The position numbers were made by a program, and so were the translations under genes. A stretch of DNA of 64,000 nucleotides from Sepioteuthis lessoniana (lineage: Eukaryota > Mollusca > Cephalopoda > Myopsida > Loliginidae): positions 64,501 to 128,500 of the forward strand of contig CAUZXS010002498.1 of assembly GCA_963585895.1 (NCBI GenBank). Direction: 5' to 3'. This document shows, in pieces, positions 48,413 through 62,100 of the stretch. How positions within the stretch are numbered: position 1 is the stretch's first letter; each line of letters starts with the position of its first letter. The notes under the pieces were generated by a model. It did no database searches and was not told the origin of the DNA. It saw only the letters and a program-made list of their open reading frames with translations.

Positions 48413-50066
48413 CACACTTAATAGATACTGCTAAATTCTACAGTTGTATAATTATTTATTTCAAGTTCACATATAAAGCATTTTTGAAACAAGACATTAA
48501 ATATCAGCACAAGTATCAAGCACATTGATAATAATATGCCTCTTAGTAAAATTTTTTCCAATTAATATTTCTATTCATACCAATGCTACAATAATTACTG
48601 GCTGAAAACACTACTTATTTTCTTCCCATACAACTCTTTATAAAGGCATTCAAGTGAGTAATAAAATTTTCAATAAGCTAATTTGTAATTCATTTGAGGA
48701 TAAGTCTCTGAATTGACTACTCTTGGTAATACCTATAAGAAGATAGGGCAAAAGCCTTTTGCATAACCTTATATTAGTAGTATTCAGTATTTGTAAATAA
48801 AAGATTTTACTAACATTTGTGCCAATGGCTCATTTTTTTTCCTACTTCATATTAGACTATCTAATGATACTAGATAAATGAAACATGCGAGTAGAAAGCC
48901 CTGCATTAAATCTATAAACTGTAATCTCCTACACTGAAAAGAAAATGTATATTAACTAACTTTTGAACAAAGTGAAGATTAGATTTGAGTTACTACAAAT
49001 TTCAAAATTCAAGTAAATTAAAATGATTATTAAGCAATAAGAACAAAAATGATATGATTTGAAATAGTCAATCTAGAAAATTGAGATGAAATCTAACAAA
49101 GATAATGAAAATATTTCATTTCATAATTCCAATAAAGAAAAAAATTTTTTACAACTTACCTAATAAAAGGCAGCAAAATATTTACATTTTTCAAATATCT
49201 CTGATCAATCTGCAGTAACACATGAATATAACGTTCAAATGAATTACTCAATACGTAATATATAAAAGAATTAATCCTGTATCCTTTGCTTAGAGTGGAA
49301 GTTCTGAAAAAGTTAATAGAAAATAAACATAATTAGTGTTAATTAACATAAGGCAATGTATCCTTCAGTTAAAAAATTGAGCTACTTACATCATTGCAGC
49401 AGATTTCACATAAAGGCCACACAAGGCAACAAGATAATCATAATATTCGGATGCATCTTTCTTAGAAACCTGCATGATAAATTTCATATTGATAAAAATG
49501 GACAGAAAAGCAATATTTTTTTTTTTAGATGAAGCTGTCAATTATCAATTAATAACATTTTGACTTGTATTTTCCTTTCATCTTAATTCTAGTGGCTTTT
49601 TATCTTCACTCACTCAGGTAATTTCTACAATAATGAGGAATAAAGAATAAACTTCCAGGAGCTTAACCTTTCTTCTGATCAGCACTGTTCCTTGCTATTA
49701 TAGAAATGATAGCCTGAGTAATTTGCATGAAGAATAATCAAAATTATTAATGATTAAGACATTTATTTATTGATATTTACTACAGCTAATTTAATCTAGG
49801 AAATTAGAAGGAGGAAGCAACATTCAAACTTCAGGTTTTTACCTTCAGCTCTAGTATGGACAACTATCAAGGTAGTAACTATGCAATTACCAAGCAACTG
49901 TTATTAATTGATCTAATTAACTTAGGAAAAATGTAAACATTAAAAGTAAGTTTCAAAAAGGAATTACAAGAAAACATCACAATTCAGAGTAATATTGAGT
50001 TAATTCACATAAATATTGATATAGTACTTTTTCAAATATAGATCATTAATATTAAAGCCTTTTATG

Positions 50067-50164
<98 letters not shown>

Positions 50165-53100
50165 CATTAAAAAGAAATGTACTTTCCATTTCTTAACCTC
50201 TAAGTATCAATGTAATTTTGAATAAATTTTTCATTTGTCTTTCCTTACAAAATGATAAACTATAACTTTTAATGAATAATCACTCTTTTGAGCGAAAATC
50301 CTTTCTTTCCATTAGTATACCTACCAAATTTGGGTGGTTACTTTAGTTTATGTTCAGACTTCATAAAAAGCAAGAATACCAATGTGTTTTGTGTTTTTGT
50401 TTTGTTTAATAGAAATAAAACAAAAAAAAAAAATCTCTAAATGTTTCTTTTATATCCAGATATTAAGGTACAAATTTAAAAAAAATTTTTTTTTTTAAGA
50501 ATTCCAAATGTTTGAAAATATATATAAAATTAAATACGTACATCTTTCAGTAATGTAAATTTCGTTTTACAAATTATCAAAAAATGTTTCAGTTCCAAGT
50601 TAATTTTTCTGAAACAAAGGAAAAATAATATATGATCATTGAAATAAAATTAGAGACATACAGTAAGAGATTTTAAAAATATCTATTGTAATGCAACACA
50701 ACTCAAGTGATTTATTTTTTAGTGTAAACTATGGCATTGTATATTAGAAACCAAGTCATAATGAACAGAAGGGACAGAACTGGAGAATAGTTTCAATAGT
50801 GTAGTTTCAGTTTGCATTTCAGCTAGTTAGTCCTGTGTTATTGGCTTAAGAAATTCAATGAAAAATTTTCTTTTCATTTGGAATATCATTTACCCTATTT
50901 AACTGAAGTATAAGATTTATTATTTTATTTTGAGTTGTTATATAAGTTATACAGATTATAAATACAAAATTTGGGGTTTGTAATTCACTATGTAAAAATG
51001 GTATGTAGGAATCTTGGTCTTCTTGTTACTTTGCATTTTAAGCTTAACATTTTTAAATTAAGTTTATTAAATATTTCCCCTTTAAGTTTGTTTAACATTT
51101 TTCACTTTAAGTTTATTAAGGCTCTTAAAAGAATTAAGAGAATTTTTGACACAAAAAGGCAGAGATTAAAGTGTTCTGCAGTGGATTTCCTCACCACAAG
51201 GAATTGTCTCAAAAATAACCAAAGCCCTGTTTTCTTGGTATTCCTCTTGTCAGGTACCTCAGGCACCAGACAAAACTCCAATCACCCTCTTTAAATTGAA
51301 AGGGAGGTGTTGCCTGGTGGAACTGTACTCTGGGAGAAAGCCACATAGTAGCTGATCTTATGTTGACAAGTGCCAGAAATTTAAATCTTAATTAATTAAC
51401 AAGTTAATTATGTAATGTTTTACACACCTTTGTAAACAATATACTAAAAAAATTTTTTAGTGAGTAGATTCTCAGATTTAAAATTTCTGTTTTAAATTTA
51501 TTGGTATGTGGAAGTGATAAAAATTTGACTTGAAAAGTTACTCCTAAATTAAAGCAGTAAAAGAAATAATTCTTAAGTTTAATCTATCATTTCAGATATT
51601 ACCTAGTTTCCAGCAATGTTCGGGAAATGTTGTGTCTTTGTATGCTAAAGACAAATTACAGAAGCCAACAAGACAAAACTGTGTGTGAGATGAATAGATT
51701 ATCAGTTTATCATTTTCGAGAGAGAGAGAGAGGTCAGTTCCAAATAGTAATCTGAATGTTACAAATAATAGTTATTTGTTAACTACATTGGCTTCCAAGT
51801 TTTTATACCATAGAAGTTCATGAAAAAATATGCCCCAAAAATCAACTACCTGTATGGCCAGGTGAGCCAAAGAGTCAAAGTGATAGCAAAAAAAAAAAAA
51901 AAAAAAAACAAACTCTAGTACTGTTCAAATTGATGATGAATTGATTAATTATGCAAATTTGAAAGAAAGTTTAATCAACAACAAAAGATTGTCTAGTTGT
52001 AGCATTTTTGGATGAAAATATTTTAACTGCTCAGACATCAAAAGTTATTGATGGTATCTCTCTATTTATGTTGGGAAGTTATAAAAATTTGTAGTTTCAA
52101 ATCTTTCATTATGGAGTGTTAGAGTAGCAGCTTGTTCAAAAACTATATAAATAGAGTTGATACTTGGTCAACATTTGAAGAAATTATCCAATATTCAAAT
52201 TCTATGGCTTTTGATCACAAGAAGGATATTTTGAGTAAATACTTTTCAGCAATGGCTCCCAAACTGGTTGGAATGAAATACAGCTCAGATATAGTAATTT
52301 GAGTACTATGCAGTATCATAGCCATTGTATAAGAGATTAAAACAGGATTTTCAATTACCATCATTAGTAACTTTAAGAAGGATGATATCAAAATTTTCAA
52401 AACTTAAATCTTTTTGCTATCTGTATTGAATACTCTTAATTAAAGTCAAAAAGGGTACATAATTCTTCATGATAAAGTATATATTAAGTAACTTATTATT
52501 TCATGGTAAACAACTATTTGGTAAATTAGTTAACAATCCAACTCTAATTGCTCAAACAGTGCTTGGTATAATGTTGATATGGCTAAATGAGGGTTCAAAA
52601 TCTCATACAAGATAGATTCCAATTTCAAAATTAACATCAACCTTTTTATTTGAACAAACTGAGTTAACAGTTCAGGCCATCACCTCTGTATCAGTTAATG
52701 TAAAGGCTTGTTTGCCTCAGAGTTTTCAGAAAAAACATACAATGAACTTCTCATTCAGTCTGGGATAAGTACAAATAAAAAATGATACTGCCATCATCAT
52801 AAGCAAGATTTTGAAAGTTTTAAATGTTAAGACCCTTCAAATTGCTAAACTACACAATGACTCTCTACTAGTTGAAATCAGATCAATTAACAGTTGATGA
52901 TTTTAACATAGAATCTGGTCAAATGGTTCTTGATATGGCTGGAAGTCAAGGTAATTATATAAAACAATTAATTATCCATACGCTATACTTGCAGTGGAGT
53001 TGTTAGTCTATGCAGAAATCTTTTAGCTACAAGCCATATATATGTGCTACTTGGGAAATTTATAACTGATCCATTAGAAAAAGAATTTAGTAAATTTTGT

Positions 53101-56100
53101 CAAGCATCAGGTGGCATCTATTTTATAAATGTCCAAGAGTGTATTGAAAAGCTGCATATTAAGCAGACATCTTTACTTTTAAATTATTGATAGTTTTGAT
53201 GTTAAGCCAGGTCAGCAATGTCCATCTTGTGATTTTAAACTTAAAGAAAAAGGTTCAGAAACATTTGACAATTGGGAAAATTTAGAACCATCTCTTTCTG
53301 ATGAAATAAAAATGGTTCTCATGTACATAGCTGGATATATTACAAGAAATGATAATCAACCCAGTGAATATGAAACCCATTTTTATAATGAAAAATATGG
53401 ACAATATCCCAATTGACCATAGAAAACTAAAGGTTTCTTCTGACAAGACTTGCTAATGGTTATTTTTTGTCTCATCCTTTTCCATACAACAAAGGAAAAA
53501 GTCTATCATAAATAATTAAGTAACATTTTTATGTTTATTTCTGAGTTTCATTTTTTCAACATGGAGAGAAAGCATATTCAGATTTTTGTGAACATTACAC
53601 ACCAAGATCAGACAAAGAATTAGCTTTAAATGTTTTGAAACTTTCCTGGAATGATTTTGTTTTATCTGTCTATATTTCTAAGATGATTGATTGTCATGTA
53701 TACATTTTGGCTGATGTCCTTCAACCTTTTTCAGATACCACTTGTTGAACCCAGAAACCTCAATGAAAATTTGAACCACACTTTATTCAATCACAGGGTA
53801 GAGAGAGAGAGAGAGATTGAAAAAAGAATTTGATGAGACCTGTAAATAATGTGGATGCTTCTGTTTCAACATTATGTGGATCTTTTACCAGAAATCTTAA
53901 CTACCTTTTTGTTTTGTTTAATACTTATCAATATCCATGACAAAAATACATATTTTCATTTATTTAACTTTCAGTACATTCTATTATCCTTAGGTATGGG
54001 TCATAATGTTATTCTGTATATTTTTAAAGATTGTTAACTTTCTTCCAAAATTTCTGAAAATCATATTTTTCAATAGGCCTCCAGAACACGAGTAGACCTG
54101 GAGTATAGTATACCACGGTGTAAAAAAATAAATTTAAAACGTAGGAAAATTGCATACATAATTACTCATTCAAAATTTATTTTCAAATAAATACAAAAAT
54201 AGAAATTTTAAACAGAACAGTAAAAGTAGATAAGGATGAAATTATTAATTTTTTTTAAAAGTTTCTATTATGATACAACTGGCTATTCTTTAATACACTA
54301 GTCAAACAATGTTGTTTATATGGTTACATATAGAAGACAGTATACATATTGTTCACAATAATATGGGAAAAAAATAACTTAGTTGTAGATGAAGATTCAG
54401 AAGCTACCTTTACAGTAATAATGCAGAAATACTGTTAAAAATACCTTTTGAAATATAGGATTGACCTTTAACAAAACTTTAGATTCATTATTACACTTCT
54501 AATTTTCTTTTAAAAGAGAAAACATTTACCTTAGTTAGTTCAATTAAAGAGTTTTAGTTAAGTTCACAAGTTAAATCAATTATGCGTAAGAAAAATTAAA
54601 ATTACAATTCATACTTACCTAGTAGATATTTTATCAGTTGGCTCTTTAGTTGACAACATTACCATTCTATAACAATTAAAAAAATTTTTTTAAAAAAGAT
54701 AAAAAATAAACAAAAACCTTTTAGAAATATCAATTTAAAAAGTTAAACACATACACACACACACACAACCTTTTGAATTAATATTTCTAAAAAGTTTTGT
54801 TGTTGATAATAGGCAGTTATAAGAAAATACACAAGAGGGCTACAAATTAACAAAAACCAAAAACAAAAGAAAAAAAAATTATCTTATATATATGGGTGAT
54901 ATCAAGATATTTGCGAAAAATCAAAAAGAACTAAAAGACCTGATACAAATAATAATATACAATCAGGATATAGGAATGGAATGTTAAAATGGGCCAGGGT
55001 GATTATGAAAAGAAAAACAATAGAAGAAATAGAACAACCAAATCAGAAAAGCATCAGAATATTTGGAGAAAATGAAAATTAGTAGTTGGGAATATCGGAA
55101 ACCAACAGCAAACAAACAGTAAAGAAAGAAAAAGTAAAAAAAGCACTTCAGAAGAATAAGAAAACTTCTCAAAACTAAACTCTGCAACAGAAATTTCATC
55201 AAAGGAATAAACCCCCTTGTAAGATACTATAGACAATTCTTAATATGGACAAGAGAAGAACTCAGACAAATGGACAAAGTAATTAATAATGATGCAAAAA
55301 GCCTTACACCCAAGAGATGACATAGAAAGACTATATGTGCCAAGAAAAGAACTCGTTAGCTTTGATTGTATAGGAGAAACAATTCAAGGATTAGAGAGAA
55401 AAAAAGTAAAGACCAATTACAGCAGCCAGTAAAAAGCAATGGCAACATAAGAACAAACAGAAAAACAACAAAAACTAGAAAACAGAAATGAGAATAAAAA
55501 CTATGGATACTTCAAACAACATTGGGTGCCACATTCATTTGGCCTTGTGCCACATCTAAGCAAAACACTAAGTAAATTACTACTTCAAACAACAAACTGG
55601 AGAGATTGCACACAAGATGACTTGGACATGGCAAAGAAAGAAAGAAACTGAATCTTAATAGTAGCACAAATTTATACCCTAAGGACCAATTATATTGAAG
55701 TGAAAATTAATATGCAACAGAATAGCAAGTGTATTTTATATAGAGAAAGATAGGAAATGGTTAATCTCAGAAACTAATACAGCAAACTAGCACAAAAAGA
55801 ATACAAGACTAGACATGACTGGGTGGGAAAGGTGATCTACTGGGAATTGTACAAAAGATTAAAATTCAACCATACTACCAAATAGTATATGTACAAATCA
55901 GAATTGTTCCAAGAAAATGAGACTCATAAAATTCCTTGGTGCTTTAAAATACAAACAGATCACCAAATCCCGATCAGAAGATCATATCTAGTGCTAATTT
56001 GAAAAAAAATAAAAAATAAAAAAAACATATCTAATGGATTTTGGTGTTTCAGTGGACTACTTAGTGAAAAATCCAAGAGAGCAAAATGAAATGATGGATA

Positions 56101-59100
56101 AATACATGGATCTGGCCAAAGAGCTGAAAAAAAATTGTGGAATACAAAGATGATGGTGATACCATTTGTAGTTGGCATGCTAGGAAGTTCCCAAAGGCTT
56201 AGGAAAAAAAATCTGAAAGAATTGGAGATAAGAGGAAGGACAGAGACTATACAGACTACTGCATTGAAATTGGCTAAAATATTCAGAAGAGTCGTAACGA
56301 GACTTGCTGTCAGTATATACAACATATAGTTGAAATACTTCCTGAAGTATGAAAGAAAAGGAAATTTGATGACATACTTTAAGCACGCAATGCTGTGTAT
56401 AAACAAAGCAAAATATAGGAATGAACAAAAGGCTGAATCCTTCCTCTCCCAAAGAAAGGGAACCTCAGGCAAACTCTAAGAACAACAGAAGCAAAAACTA
56501 TTGCTGCTAAAGGTTTATAATGCTCTGCTTCAGAATGGTTTTCAGAGAAATTGATACAGAATTTTTCAGATTATAATTATTTGCCAAATCCTTCAAGGAG
56601 TAAGTGCAAAAAATCTCAAGGTAAGACTTATTTTTAGTAGATTTTATCAAGGCATTTAATTCTATAGAATAAAAAAAAAAATTATATATCCATCTTGATT
56701 GTATAATGTTCCACTAAAAATAACTTAAAATGTTGAAATTAATTACTTTAAGAAAAATACCTCAGTTACCTTATAATTTTTTATGCTGTATAAAACTTAA
56801 AACTTAATTCTGGAGGTTCAAGAGGGTTCATCATAAAATAATTCAAAAATCCTACTTACTTATAGGCAACAGCCATAAGTTTCAAAAAGGGTTGTATGGT
56901 TGACAATGTTACAGAAACTGCTTTCAGCCTGTATAAACCATTATGTAATGATATTGTTCGACCAGATCTTTTTCTGATCTGTAAAAAGAAAAAGACATTT
57001 GAATTTATTCTATTAGAAACATTTAAAAGAAAAAAAAATCTAGATTTTAAAAATTCTTGCATCACGTTATAATTAATAAATAAACTTGGTAATAACTGAA
57101 ATATACAAAACAGGAACACTTAAATTTATGAATATTGACTGGAGCTAGTGTTTTTTCTTTACTTTAAAAAAATGAATAAATAAATTAAAATAAAGTAGGA
57201 GGGGAGATAATTCAATTGGTAAGCAAAAAAAAATTGCAATCAGTCGAAATAATGAAATATCAAGCTAAGGTATTTAGTTACTAATAAGTACTTGGACTTT
57301 ATTCCAAACCTGATGAATATCTGCATTCATATTACAAGTGAAAGTAACTATTTAAATCCATATCTAGGTAAGGAATTTTGTATTAATAATTAACTTTTAT
57401 TTACTATATAATGATATTGTTTTTTAATTTATCAATAAATTACTTACCTTAAAATTTATCATCTGTAGGATATCATTACAACTACTATTACTACTCAATA
57501 ACTTTTTTCTTAGTAAACCATTAACTGAAATATAAAATAAAATTCAAAGAATAAACCATTTTCAAATATTCTTTTTTATAACTAGCATAATTTTAGTGTG
57601 GTACAAAAAAATCTTCATGCATTAAAATAAATAAAAATAAAAATTACAGGCAATCCGTATTCTTTTAATGAGCAAATTGTGGGTAATGTTGCTAATATAT
57701 TGATTTACATGTTGAATGAAAATAACATTTTCCACCAATTTATATGAATATTCATTTAAAAAAAAAAAAAAAAAAAAAAAAAGAAAGAAAAGATAAATAA
57801 AAATAAATGGTTGTTGGTTGGTTGGGTTTTATGGCATATCAAACTTTGTAGGTTATTTAAAGCCAAATCCATTTTTATGTAAATAATCAGCTCTATTAAA
57901 AACAATTTAGTTTAGCATAAGCACGCAGTTTAAATGTAAGTACAGTTTAATAGTGAAAACATTTCTATTTCAAGCTATTCAGTTTAGTCAAACAGTTCTA
58001 ATTCAACTAATTCAGTTTAGTATAAGTACAGATTTTGTTTACACAGTTAAATGTCAAAACAGTTCTATATTAATCAATTCAGTTTAGTGTAAATACAGTT
58101 TCATAGTCAAAAAACAGTTCAATTTCAAATAATTCAGTTTAGCATAAGCACACAGTTTAAATGTAAGTACGGTTTAATTGTCAATAATATTTCTATTTCA
58201 AGCTATTCAGTTTAGCCAAATAATTCAGTTTAGCATAAGTATGCCTATAGCTCTATTTAACCCATAGATAGGACCCTTATCAGGTGCTACCACTCCGAGC
58301 CAGGTGGACCTGGGAGCGATGCCAATGAAGGGGTACTCTGCATTCCCCAAAACTCCAGCATTGCTCACCATCAGATTGTTTAGTGTTATATCCAGGACAC
58401 TCATTGGGGGGAGGGCTTACCCTTCTGCAGAGAAGCAGCCGGTGTATTCTACAGCCCCAGCCGACTGGGCAAAAATAAATAAATAAATGGAACAAGAATT
58501 ATTTATTTTTATCATTAAGGGTTTTTGGACTATTGTCTTCATCTTTATTGTTATTTCCACAACGTTTCGGCCGATATGTCCTCCGGCCTTCTTCAGGTGT
58601 TTGTCAAACTCGGGAACCTTCATGGAACTTCGAACTACGTCCTTTATTGAATCCACGGATGTTGTTCGAAGTTCCATGAAGGTTCCCGAGTTTGACAAAC
58701 ACCTGAAGAAGGCCGGAGGACATATCGGCCGAAACATTGTGGAAATAACAATAAAGATGAAGACAATAGTCCGAAAACCCTTAATGATAAAAATCAACAA
58801 GCTTCGTCTCAGAAATTTAGACAACTAAGAGTTAGTTAATGTAAAGTTACAGTGAATGGTTATAATTACAAAAGTATAGATGAAGTAAAATGTATAGAGA
58901 AAAGCAACAAAAAAATAAATAAAAGAGGCCAAGGTTTGGTTTGGTTTGTTGGGTTTTAACGTAGGTTATTTAACGCCAAATCCATTTTTATGTAAATAAT
59001 CTGTTCTATTTAAAACAATTCAGTTTAGCATAAGTACACAGTTTAAACATTTCCATTTCTAACTACTCCAGCAGTTGTATGTAACAATTCGGTTAAGTGT

Positions 59101-62100
59101 AAATACAGTTTTAATGTCGAAAAACAGTTCTATTTGAAATAATTCAGTTAAGCATAAGCACGCAGTTTAAATGTAAGTACGGTTTAATTGTAAAAGTTAT
59201 TTCTATTTCAAGCTATTCAGTTTTACTCAAACAATTCATTTTAGCATAAGTATGCTGTTAATTCTATTTAACCCATAGATAGGACCCTTATCAGGTGCTA
59301 CCACTCCGGGCCAGAGTGGACCTGGGAGCAATGGCAATGAAGGGGTACTCCACATTCCCCAAAGCTCCAGCACTGCTGGAACCTCACCATCAGATTGTTT
59401 AGTGTCATATCCAGGACACTCGTTAAGGAGGGTCTCTTACCCCTCTGCAGAGGTGCAGTCAGTGTATTCTACAGCCCCAGCTGACTGGGCAATACACAGA
59501 GTTAAATGTCTAACAGTTTTATTTCAGATAATTCAGTTCAGCATAAGTACCCAGTTTAGACGTCAAAACAGTTCTATTTCGAGCAATTCAGTTCAGCACT
59601 AGTACGCAGTCTCAATGTCAAAACAGCTCTATTTTAAACAGTTCAGTTTAGCATAAATACGCAGTTTAAATGCAAGAATCAGTATAGTGAAAGAAGCACG
59701 TAGTTCTATTTAACCCATAGATAGGACCCTACCACTCCGGGCCAGAGTGGACCTGGGAGCGATGGCAATGAAGGGGTACTCCGCATTCCCCAAAGCTCCA
59801 GCATTGCTGGAACCTCACCATCAGATTGTTTTGTATCATATCCAGGACACTCGTTGGGGGGATCTTACCCCTCTGCCGAGAAGCAGTCAGTGTATTCTAC
59901 AGCCTCAAAAAAGAGGCCAAAATTTCAATGAAGTTAAAATAGTGATGGTTGATAAGAGGAGTACATTTTGATGATGTTTGCAAGTATATTAAGATTTTAT
60001 TTGAAAAGTTGGAATACAATTTAAAAGGTTAAAATTATACTTACTTAAACTATCTTTTTCCTGGACAGAGTTCCTTTCATATTTATTCTTTAAACAAAGA
60101 CAATGAGGTAAACCAAGCTGAGACTTCTCAGAGAATGACTCTTTAAAATGCCTATAAAAGAAAAGATAAATAAATAAAGTAGGTGATTTCAGATTAAGAC
60201 AAAATGTTTTTTGATATAACCATTAGTTTTATGCAAGAGAAAAATTTTGTATAATTCCCTTTATGAGATTTTTTAATTTATCAATAAATTACCTGTAGGA
60301 TATCATCACAACAACTACTACTCAATAACTTTTTTAAATAAACCATTAACTGAAATATAAAATAAAATTTAAAGAATACACAGTTTTTAAATTTCTTTTT
60401 CATGACTGACATAATTTTAGTATGATACAGAAAAGTAATACAATGAGTTTATACAAAATAATGCTAAATGTTTCAAGTGATAATTCCCTGATCCTAAAAC
60501 ATATTCGTACAAACTATAATACTGATTTAAAATCTATTCTCTATATGAAGATTAATATTAGGTTGGACAGTTTTATAAACATGCTAAAATTAAGAAAAAT
60601 TTATATAGCTATTAAAGTCATCTGATACATATATTTGTACATTTGTGGTTGGTCTACATCATTCTTATTTGATTAACTAAATGATTATAACATATTGATT
60701 TGGTTTCTTAGTTTAATGGCATATCAACCTTCATGGGTTACTTAATGCCAAAGCCATCCTTGTAGGACAGCAGTGGTACAATTTAATCCATTGTTGGGAT
60801 TATAATATATAATCTAAATGATTATATATATAGCTGCTGTATTTCTCCCAGGATCTACATAATATTACCATCAAGACAACCATTTTTCCCACCTTAAATA
60901 AGTTTTTGAATAATATACTATATAATTTAACAGTAGAAATATTTTCTTTATGGCATGAATTTATTTGCCTTTTTTGCTTTAAGAATTGCTTATTAAAACA
61001 GGTTTATAAAAAAACAGATTATTTGAAAGAATAAGATTGGAAATAAATGTTTTAATCCTTTTCAATCTTACTTTCTTTTTTTAATAACCCGATTTTGTTT
61101 TCTAAAAAGCTATCATTTGGTTTGTAGCTTTTATAGTTCTTTTTGATTTTGATACTGACTTAAATCTTTTTACAAAAATAAGAAATATATTTACAAAATT
61201 TAATTCTTCCATTCAAGTTTGTTAAGTATGTGCTGTTATTAATTCACCAAAATATAAATTGACAAGAATTTGTCTCCAAAGATTATTTTGAATCTTTAAA
61301 TTAGTTTAAATTCATGCAATTATTATGCATGTATTCCATAGATCTTGTAAAGTGACATTAACATACAAAAGACTTGGACAGCAATCAATAGGTTATCAAT
61401 CATAGAAATTAGATCTATTTGATAAAATAAAACAGGATTTCTTCTAAGCTGTGACTGTGTCAATACTACTGTATCCACATGAACACTTACAAATGCATAG
61501 AAAATAAAAGCAAGATGGGCACTACACAAGAAGGCTACAAGCAATTTTGAACAAATCCTGGAAACAACAGCTGAATAGACACTTACTTCCGATCTCAAAA
61601 ACCAAGTTAGACAAACATGCAGGACACTACTGGAAAAGCAAGTACAAACTTATAAATAACGTTCTTCTAAGGACCCCAACACATGGACATGCCAGTGTTG
61701 GCCAACAAGCAAGAACTTACATCAGCTCTGTACAGACATAGGATGTAGTGTGGAAGACCTGCCTAGAATGATGGATGATAGGAACAGATGGAAAGAGAGA
61801 GAGAGAGAGAGTCAGGGAAATCTGTACTGTCAGCAAGACTTGATGATCATTCCATAGAATTACAAGTACAACTAGTTAACTATAATCTTGAGTGTTGGTG
61901 CAATGTTTCATGATAAATATTTCAATTTCTCAAAGGAAAAAAAAAAAAAAAAAAAAACTTCAGTGAAAATCATTCCTACTTTTAATCCTTGTAATGAAGA
62001 GCTGCTGTGATAGTAAAATTTTGGGAAAAAATAAACTGTGATAACAAAATTATTCTTTTTAATAAATGATCACTGTAATTATTATCTATTATTAAAAGAC

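Noticed and set aside
55960-56472. 170-codon minus-strand open frame
   Set aside because: Antisense shadow of the LINE and RTE coding relics on the + strand, which show conserved motifs in order.
58417-58828. Overlapping 135-codon (-) and 113-codon (+) frames with nearly identical proteins
   Set aside because: They arise because the foldback arms are reverse complements of each other; no start context, no domain, and the same peptide is read from both strands.
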